This document shows positions 14,137 through 19,242 of a stretch of 19,242 nucleotides of DNA, one piece after another. A model generated the notes under the pieces. The model saw only the letters and a program-made list of their open reading frames with translations, did not search any database and was not told the origin of the DNA. The stretch is taken from contig CABULX010000034.1 of NCBI GenBank assembly GCA_902492545.1, positions 1 through 19,242 on the forward strand. Direction: 5' to 3'. Origin of the DNA: an uncultured Collinsella sp. (GTDB lineage Bacteria > Actinomycetota > Coriobacteriia > Coriobacteriales > Coriobacteriaceae). Position numbers and translations under genes: made by a program. Position 1 is the first letter of the stretch, and every line of letters starts with the position of its first letter.

Positions 14137-15204
14137 CTAAACGGTAGGTTCAATCCCCAGGTGCTCAAAGGTGCGAAGGGTTGCCTGACGGCCCTGCGGC
14201 GTACGAATCATCAACCCGCACTGCAGCAAATAGGGCTCATAGACATCCTCGAGCGTGCCCGGATCCTCGCCCACCGCGCTGGCAAGGGTCGTAAGTCCCA
14301 CGGCACGACCGGAGAACGTCTTGGCGAGCGTCTCCAAAATGCGAATATCCATCCAGTCCAGACCGAGCTCATCGATCTCGAAGAACTCGAGCGCCTGGCG
14401 GCAGATATCGAGCTCGATGGGGCCGTTGCCGCGCACCTGTGCGTAATCGCGCACGCGCTTGAGCAGGCGGTTGGCAAGACGTGGCGTGCCGCGCGAACGC
14501 GAGCCGATCTCGAGTGCACTTGGACGGTCGATCGTCACGCCCAGGATAGTCGCCGAGCGCGTCACAATCTGCGCGAGCTCCTCGACCGTGTAGTAATCCA
14601 GGCGATATGAAATGCCAAAGCGGTCGCGCAACGGGCCGGTCAACATGCCTGAGCGAGTCGTTGCCGCCACCAGCGTAAACTTGGGAATATCCAGGCGAAT
14701 CGAGCGCGCCGCCGGACCCTTGCCAATCACGATATCGAGGGCAAAGTCCTCCATCGCGGGGTACAGGACCTCCTCGACCGAACGGTTGAGACGGTGGATC
14801 TCGTCGATAAACAGCACATCACCCGGCTGCAAGTTAGTAAGGATGGCCGCCAGGTCGCCCGTGCGCGCGATGGCAGGGCCACTCGTGGTCTTGATCTGAG
14901 CGCCCAGCTCGTTGGCGATAACGGTGGCCAGCGTGGTCTTGCCCAGGCCCGGAGGACCCGAGAAAATCACGTGGTCGAGCGTCTCGCCACGGCTCTGCGC
15001 CGCTTCGATCAACACGCGCAGACTCTGCTTGATGTGCTCCTGGCCACAGTAGTCGTCCAGGCGCTGGGGGCGCAAAGTGCGGTCGACATCGAGGTCCTCG
15101 GCCGTCAGCTCCGAGCCCACCATGCGCTCGCCGTGCGCCATGGATGCCGCCGGCGAGTTGCCGGGCGTCGCCCACAGGTCCTGAGAGTCATCGGCTTCCC
15201 ACAT
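14137..15204 (-). CDS. ruvB: Holliday junction branch migration ATPase RuvB
   Basis: RuvB is the hexameric AAA+ motor that, loaded by RuvA, drives branch migration of Holliday junctions during recombination repair. The 355-residue product shows Walker A GPPGLGKTT (83-91), Walker B LFIDEIH (131-137), sensor ATTRSG (181-186), the arginine finger region GPLRDRFG (190-197) and the C-terminal winged helix (GRAVGLTTLASAVGEDPGTL, then PYLLQCGLMIRTPQGR). It has roughly 30 extra N-terminal residues compared with the shortest homologues. The ATG at 15204 shares its A with the ruvA stop (TGATG), so translation is coupled; a GTG at 15207 would add one residue. It is the last gene of the ruvC-ruvA-ruvB operon. 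Confidence 0.97.
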   Translation of the reverse strand: MWEADDSQDLWATPGNSPAASMAHGERMVGSELTAEDLDVDRTLRPQRLDDYCGQEHIKQSLRVLIEAAQSRGETLDHVIFSGPPGLGKTTLATVIANELGAQIKTTSGPAIARTGDLAAILTNLQPGDVLFIDEIHRLNRSVEEVLYPAMEDFALDIVIGKGPAARSIRLDIPKFTLVAATTRSGMLTGPLRDRFGISYRLDYYTVEELAQIVTRSATILGVTIDRPSALEIGSRSRGTPRLANRLLKRVRDYAQVRGNGPIELDICRQALEFFEIDELGLDWMDIRILETLAKTFSGRAVGLTTLASAVGEDPGTLEDVYEPYLLQCGLMIRTPQGRQATLRTFEHLGIEPTV

Positions 15205-15824
15205 CACGCATCCATTCCGAGTCGCTTAAGCGCCGCGCCGAGCAGATCCTCGACACGCATATCCTGCCCATCATACCCGCTCAGGGCAACATCGGTCTCC
15301 TGCGGGCTAAAGCCCATGGAAAGGAGCGCCGCACGGGCATCATCGATGGCCGAGGGAGCGGCAGCGGGCACGGGCATCGCAACCTGGCCGGGAATCACGT
15401 CGACCGGCACAAAGCCCTTATCCTTGGCAAAGGTGCTCTTGAGTTCCAGGATCAGGCGCTGAGCTGTCTTTTTGCCCACACCGGGTACCTTGGCCACGCC
15501 CTTGTCGTCCTCGGCCATCACCAGAGAATACAGCTGCCCCACGGTATAGGTGGAAAGCACGGCGAGCGCCAAGCGCGGGCCAACGCCCGAGACGGACACG
15601 AGCCGGTCGAACATCGTGCGCTCATCCTTAGAGGAAAAACCGAAAAGTGTCATGGCGTCCTCGCGCACCTGCATACGCGTGTAGAGGCGGACCTCGCCGC
15701 CGGGCGTCGGCAACGTGGCCGCAGTGCTGCCCGAGATGCCGAGCTCAAAGCCAACGCCCGACACATCGACGACAGCAGAGCTCATCGTGGCCTCGACAAG
15801 CGTTCCATGGAGCTGGGAAATCAT
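15204..15824 (-). CDS. ruvA: Holliday junction DNA helicase subunit RuvA
   Basis: RuvA binds four-way junctions as a tetramer and recruits RuvB. The 206-residue product has the N-terminal OB-fold (MISQLHGTLVE..., VDVSGVGFEL), two helix-hairpin-helix motifs (SVSGVGPRLALAVL at 77-90, VAKVPGVGKKTAQRLILEL at 110-128) and, after a Pro/Ala-rich linker, the C-terminal RuvB-binding domain (ARAALLSMGFSPQETDVAL). The ATG at 15824 shares its A with the ruvC stop (TGATG), and the same arrangement joins it to ruvB. Longer in-frame upstream sequence overlaps ruvC and is not used. Confidence 0.97.
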   Translation of the reverse strand: MISQLHGTLVEATMSSAVVDVSGVGFELGISGSTAATLPTPGGEVRLYTRMQVREDAMTLFGFSSKDERTMFDRLVSVSGVGPRLALAVLSTYTVGQLYSLVMAEDDKGVAKVPGVGKKTAQRLILELKSTFAKDKGFVPVDVIPGQVAMPVPAAAPSAIDDARAALLSMGFSPQETDVALSGYDGQDMRVEDLLGAALKRLGMDA

Positions 15825-16345
15825 CAGTATCCGGTTCCTCTCTGTTGATAGAACTCGCCACCGGTGAGGGCGCGGGTGCGGCTGAGGTTTACGTGGCAGA
15901 TGGCGCAGGCCAGGGCATCGGCGGCATGGTCGGGATGCGGGTCGTGATCGAGCTGTGTGAGCGTGCGTACCATGTAGGCGACCTGCCGCTTGTCCGCGGC
16001 GCCGGTGCCCACCACAGCCTGTTTGATCTGCATGGGCGTGTACTCGCCAATCTCGAGCGCGCATTCCGAAAGCGCCACAAGCGCAGCACCGCGGGCATGC
16101 GCCGTGGGGATGGCGGAACGAACGTTGGCGCCAAAGTAGATGCTCTCGACAGCAGCCGTGTCGGGTCGATAACGCTCAACGACATCCTTAAGGTCATGGG
16201 CGATATGCGACAGGCGCACCGCGAGCGGACTTCCGGCACTGGTCTCGATGCAGCCATAGGCACGGCAGCGAACCTCGCCACGCCGCTCCTCGATAATCCC
16301 CCAACCCGTATGAGCCAAACCGGGGTCGATGCCCAAGATAACCAA
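15824..16345 (-). CDS. ruvC: Crossover junction endodeoxyribonuclease RuvC
   Basis: RuvC is the dimeric Mg2+-dependent resolvase that cuts Holliday junctions symmetrically. With a TTG start at 16345 the protein has 173 residues, the same length as the E. coli enzyme. The catalytic acidic residues are in place: D7 (GIDPGLAHTG), E67 (AAVESIYFG), and H140/D143 in HPDHAADALA. The TTG is chosen because GGGGAGG (16357-16351) sits 5 bases upstream; an alternative TTG at 16366 has no such site. It is the first gene of the ruvCAB operon, with a LexA-type box and a -10 element just upstream, so DNA damage induction is expected. Confidence 0.95.
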   Translation of the reverse strand: MVILGIDPGLAHTGWGIIEERRGEVRCRAYGCIETSAGSPLAVRLSHIAHDLKDVVERYRPDTAAVESIYFGANVRSAIPTAHARGAALVALSECALEIGEYTPMQIKQAVVGTGAADKRQVAYMVRTLTQLDHDPHPDHAADALACAICHVNLSRTRALTGGEFYQQRGTGY

Positions 16346-16401
16346 GCCGACCTCCCCTCGCCACAAGCACAGCGCAAGACAAGGCCCCGCGCATCATTCA
16401 C

Positions 16402-16413
16402 GAACGTCTGTTC
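16402..16413 (-). promoter_or_regulatory. SOS (LexA) box of the ruvCAB operon
   Basis: GAACGTCTGTTC is a GAAC-N4-GTTC palindrome matching the Gram-positive LexA consensus (CGAAC-N4-GTTCG) with CGAAC on its left. It lies directly downstream of the predicted -10, where bound LexA would block RNA polymerase. Confidence 0.75.
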
Positions 16414-16414
16414 T

Positions 16415-16420
16415 AGAATA
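16415..16420 (-). promoter_or_regulatory. -10 element (TATTCT) of ruvCAB
   Basis: TATTCT on the minus strand lies about 70 bases upstream of the ruvC start and adjoins the LexA box. A TGACTT 18 bases further upstream could act as -35. Confidence 0.5.
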
Positions 16421-16481
16421 ACACAACGCTAGCCCTATAAGTCAGCCGAGATCGAATTGTAGGTTGAGTATACGCAAGCGA

Positions 16482-16579
16482 GCGCCCGCCAGAGCGAGCA
16501 AGGTGCCTTGAAAGAGGAGGGCATTGACCTGGCGGTCATGTCCGACGATTGAAAGGCAGATTGCCGCTCTGGCGGGCGC
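16482..16579. repeat. 15-bp perfect inverted repeat pair
   Basis: GCGCCCGCCAGAGCG (16482-16496) recurs as its exact reverse complement at 16565-16579, separated by 68 bases. It lies between the ruvC promoter and the end of the NadE-like gene. No T-tract follows on either side. Long-loop hairpin, transcript-end structure or a small repeat element are all possible. Confidence 0.75.
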
Positions 16580-16587
16580 GCAGCGAC

Positions 16588-18573
16588 CTAGTTCTGAGAG
16601 AAGAACGGAAATTGTCGGGGATCAACCGGCGGATGCGGCATCGGGCCACCCTGGGGCCCACCCTGCGGGCCACCCTGGCCGCCCATCATCTTATCGATGG
16701 CGTCCTGAACCTCGCCCTCGAACTTTTTCATTCCCTCGTGTAAACGACGCTGACCATCCTCAGAGCGCAGCTCCTCCATCTGCTCGGGCGAAATACCCAG
16801 TAGCTCGCCCAGCACGCCCATCATCTCGTTTCGCACGCGCTCGCTCGTATCCTCGTCAGCAAAACGGCGCACCTCGGCGCGCGCCAGCGAATCGACCGTC
16901 ATACGCTCCTTGCCGTTAAGCCCCAGGTCGGACCACGCGAGCATGTACGGCCAGGCACGCTCGGCAAACGAACGGGCCGAGACGATCGGCGCCATCGGCA
17001 ACATGCGGCGGGCAGCTTCACCCTGTCGAACGAGCATCAGCAGCAGCGAGCAGGCCTCAGGCTTGCCAGCGGCCATCGGGATGTCGTCGAAAGATCGATT
17101 GCGGTCCACGTGCGCCTCGAGCGCCCCATCGACCTCACCCGGCTCAAGCCCGCCGAGCAGCTGTGCCGCGCGGTCGAGCATATCGACCGGACCGTCGAGC
17201 GTCGAGAGCGCCTGCGCCAGCACGCGCTCCATGCAGTCTTCCACCGCGTTGAGCGTCACGAGCTCTTGGGGCACCACGGCAGACGTGCGGTTGCGCACAC
17301 GTGCCACAAACTCAAGCGTCGACAGGTACACATCGCCAAAAGGCGCGTAATCGCCCTGATAGCCGCCGCAAAGCGTCGGCGCCGCCAGCGCGTACTCGGT
17401 TTTTGACAGCGGGCTCAGCGCCATCGCACCCAGCTCGAGCGCCGTGTCCTCCAGCATGAGGCCCAGCGTGCGCGAGCGCAGACGCTCGGCATCACCCGCC
17501 GACACGTCGCGATCGAGCACACGCGCCGCATCCGGTGCATCGCGCTCGACGGTACGAATGTGCAAGCGCTCGGCGATTGAGCGCACGGCAGAACAGCGAG
17601 CGGCCTCCGCCTCCTCCTGCGCCGGCGTAAAGATGCGATTGCGCCCCAGCACCAGGCCAATCACATTACGCGGACCCAAGGCATCGACGGCGAGCGCCGC
17701 CAACAGGGACGACGGCAAATCGCCCTCGAGCGCCACCACGGCACGCGACGCACCGCGGGCGCGGGCATTGTCGCGTACGGCAAGCACCAGCGCCTGCCAC
17801 AGCCACTCCTCGGAGCGAAACTGGGGCAGCTCATGGTCCTCCAGGGCATCGAGCATCACGCCGCGCTGAATCTCCTGAACCAGCAGGCTCTCCTCAAAGC
17901 ACGGCGCCTGGGCCACCACGCGCCCGCAGTCGTCGAGTACAAACGACCCGCCGGTATACACCGACTCGTCATAGGCGCCGACTGGAGCCATGCAGGCAAA
18001 CCATACGCTGCGCTTGGAGGCGATCTTGCGGTAGGCACCACTGCGCACGGCGGCGACGGCGGCGGTCTCGCAATCGGTCATGTCAAACGCGTTGAACTGG
18101 AAATAAGCAATGAGGTCGACGCCGGTCGGCAGCATTTCGAGCTCGCGGTCCAGGTCAAATACCACGGCGATACGCACGCCGTCCACGTCAAACACCGGCG
18201 GTGCCCAACGCGCGTCGTTGCTCTCGCCACGCTGCAGGGCAATACTTGCGCACGCGGGCACCACGCGACCATCCTTAAGCATCATATAGTCAAGCAGGGG
18301 CTGACCCTCAAACGAAACCGCAGCGGGCACGATGCAGATCATGTCAAGCTCTTGGATGCGCTCGGCAACGCCCGTCAGGCCCATCAATATATCGTGCTCA
18401 AAATCGGCAGTGCCCACCAGGCTACCCGGCATGGCGCCCATAAAGAGCGGGGCCGGAACGCACAGCACGCGCGCGCCGCGCTCATGAGCCAGGCGAGCCT
18501 GGTCTTCGATGCGGCCGCAAATGCCCTCGATGTCACCCAGGCGCATATCGATCTGTGCAAGTGCGAGCTTCAT
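16588..18573 (-). CDS. NAD synthetase-like protein with degenerate active sites
   Basis: The 661-residue protein has the layout of glutamine-dependent NAD+ synthetase: an N-terminal nitrilase/glutaminase domain (1-250) and an ATP-pyrophosphatase domain (255-560). The key residues look lost. The glutaminase Glu region reads VLCVPAPLFMG (36-46, Glu replaced by Ala41), the Cys region reads IAVVFDLDREL (135-145, Phe139 where Cys is expected), and no Lys stands at the usual place after DGRVV. The PP-loop SGGxDS is replaced by EGDLPS (283-288). The fold is still recognisable from AALAVDALG, SKTEYALA and GDYAPFGDVYLSTLEFVARV. A Gly/Pro/Gln-rich tail follows a helical region. GAAAGGG precedes ATG 18573. 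It has no frameshift, so it may be a maintained pseudoenzyme with a binding or regulatory role rather than a NadE. Confidence 0.8.
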   Translation of the reverse strand: MKLALAQIDMRLGDIEGICGRIEDQARLAHERGARVLCVPAPLFMGAMPGSLVGTADFEHDILMGLTGVAERIQELDMICIVPAAVSFEGQPLLDYMMLKDGRVVPACASIALQRGESNDARWAPPVFDVDGVRIAVVFDLDRELEMLPTGVDLIAYFQFNAFDMTDCETAAVAAVRSGAYRKIASKRSVWFACMAPVGAYDESVYTGGSFVLDDCGRVVAQAPCFEESLLVQEIQRGVMLDALEDHELPQFRSEEWLWQALVLAVRDNARARGASRAVVALEGDLPSSLLAALAVDALGPRNVIGLVLGRNRIFTPAQEEAEAARCSAVRSIAERLHIRTVERDAPDAARVLDRDVSAGDAERLRSRTLGLMLEDTALELGAMALSPLSKTEYALAAPTLCGGYQGDYAPFGDVYLSTLEFVARVRNRTSAVVPQELVTLNAVEDCMERVLAQALSTLDGPVDMLDRAAQLLGGLEPGEVDGALEAHVDRNRSFDDIPMAAGKPEACSLLLMLVRQGEAARRMLPMAPIVSARSFAERAWPYMLAWSDLGLNGKERMTVDSLARAEVRRFADEDTSERVRNEMMGVLGELLGISPEQMEELRSEDGQRRLHEGMKKFEGEVQDAIDKMMGGQGGPQGGPQGGPMPHPPVDPRQFPFFSQN

Positions 18574-18615
18574 GGCTCAGCCCTTTCCGTCGTAAACCAT
18601 CGTTGTCGTAGTAAA

Positions 18616-18644
18616 AGCGCCGGCCGCATAATGCAGCCGGCGCT
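18616..18644 (-). terminator. Rho-independent terminator of the superoxide reductase gene
   Basis: On the minus strand, AGCGCCGGC (18644-18636) pairs with GCCGGCGCT (18624-18616), with an inner GCAT/ATGC stem, and is followed by TTTTAC. It lies 47 bases after the stop at 18691 and just upstream of the next leftward gene. Confidence 0.85.
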
Positions 18645-18690
18645 CGCATGTGCATATGCTAGCTATGATACCCCGAGCGGGGGCGCGCTC

Positions 18691-19053
18691 CTAGAACGTC
18701 GCGGACCACAGCCCATGCAGGTTGCAGTAGGCATAGACGGTACCGGTCTTGGAACCGCCAGCGAAAAACGTCGCGGGTTTCATGCCGGGCTCAAGGTAAT
18801 GGACCTCCAGACGGCCCTCGGCCTCAAGGGCGATCCACTCAATATAGTGCTCGGGCAGGCTGGGATGCTCGACCGAGCCCACGCGTGCGCGGATCACGTG
18901 ACCGTCGCGCTCGATCTCAACGACCGGCACGTGCTTCTCGTGCGCCGCATCCTCAGTGTTCGCGGTCAACTCCGTGCAGCCGGCAGGAGTCGCAACGTCG
19001 TCGCCAAGGGCGGCGATAAGCTTGCCGTCGGGGTCCTTAAAGAATTTCGCCAT
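18691..19053 (-). CDS. Superoxide reductase (desulfoferrodoxin family) lacking the N-terminal iron site
   Basis: The 120-residue protein should reduce superoxide to peroxide at a mononuclear iron, a common oxygen defence in anaerobes. The Fe(His)4Cys ligands of center II are all visible: H41 (EKHVPVVE), H63 and H69 (VGSVEHPSLPEHYIEW), C110 and H113 (YCNLHGLW). Spacing after H63 equals that of desulfoferrodoxin, and the catalytic Lys (K40) is present. The first 37 residues occupy the place of the desulforedoxin domain but have only one Cys, so center I is absent. AAAGGAG about 7 bases before ATG 19053 sets the start; the longer in-frame stretch upstream has no good site. Single gene, with a terminator at 18644-18616. 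Confidence 0.92.
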   Translation of the reverse strand: MAKFFKDPDGKLIAALGDDVATPAGCTELTANTEDAAHEKHVPVVEIERDGHVIRARVGSVEHPSLPEHYIEWIALEAEGRLEVHYLEPGMKPATFFAGGSKTGTVYAYCNLHGLWSATF

Positions 19054-19153
19054 GATGTTCTCCTTTGCTGATGTGCCGATGTTCTCGAGGTTCTTATGCC
19101 CAAAGGCAGGCGAACCATCCACGGCATGACAAATGAACACATAACGAGCGAGG

Positions 19154-19242
19154 CTAGCGACCGTCGCCGCCCAGCAGCGCCAGAACATCCTCGCGGGTAA
19201 ACAGCGCCGACGAGATGCCGTCGCCGCCGAGCACGCTGTTGA
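19154..19242 (-). CDS. C-terminal end of an unidentified leftward gene (partial)
   Basis: The last 28 complete codons of a gene entering from the right edge end at TAG (19156-19154). They read NSVLGGDGISSALF followed by TREDVLALLGGDGR. The style resembles the tail of SNF2-type helicases (…LTREELLALL), but this is too short to assign. The superoxide reductase start lies 100 bases further on. Confidence 0.5.
   Translation of the reverse strand, partial: NSVLGGDGISSALFTREDVLALLGGDGR

Overview
The window looks like chromosome of a GC-rich Gram-positive-type bacterium. My best guess is a Coriobacteriia member such as Collinsella. That is an inference from base composition, from strong purine-rich ribosome binding sites, from a Gram-positive type LexA box (GAAC-N4-GTTC) upstream of ruvC, and from an anaerobe-style gene set (formate-tetrahydrofolate ligase, superoxide reductase). 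No rRNA, tRNA, CRISPR array or transposase gene was seen.

Region 1-8200 is accessory. It opens with two related palindromes (105-145 and 229-257), then an ADP-ribosylglycohydrolase with a small partner gene (318-1363). Next is an unusual stretch in which a 30-residue hydrophobic ORF and a terminator lie between inverted repeats (1428-1740), followed by decayed sequence. A leftward three-gene cassette (5000 to 2125) encodes a secreted membrane-anchored surface protein, a lipoprotein with a C-terminal LHH nuclease toxin domain, and a SUKH (SMI1/KNR4) immunity protein. Upstream of it lies a decayed N-acetylmuramoyl-L-alanine amidase (5510 to 5080). Divergent from the cassette is a rightward operon (5759-8178) of unknown function: a glycine-rich membrane protein, an overlapping 453-residue membrane protein with conserved-looking His/Asp motifs, and a 60-residue protein. 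Its promoter area carries three perfect 18-bp tandem repeats.

Region 8200-12300 holds a double zinc-ribbon protein (leftward), a cation diffusion facilitator (rightward), and a single-pass membrane protein with a Pro/Tyr-rich cytoplasmic region, a PASTA-like outer domain and four heptad repeats.

Region 12300-19242 is housekeeping-like and entirely leftward: fhs, the ruvC-ruvA-ruvB operon with stop/start-coupled genes and an SOS box, a NAD synthetase-like protein whose glutaminase and ATP-pyrophosphatase catalytic motifs both look destroyed, a superoxide reductase, and the last 28 codons of one more gene.

The most interesting items are the lipoprotein LHH toxin cassette, the unidentified 5759-8178 membrane operon, and the apparently doubly inactive NadE paralogue.
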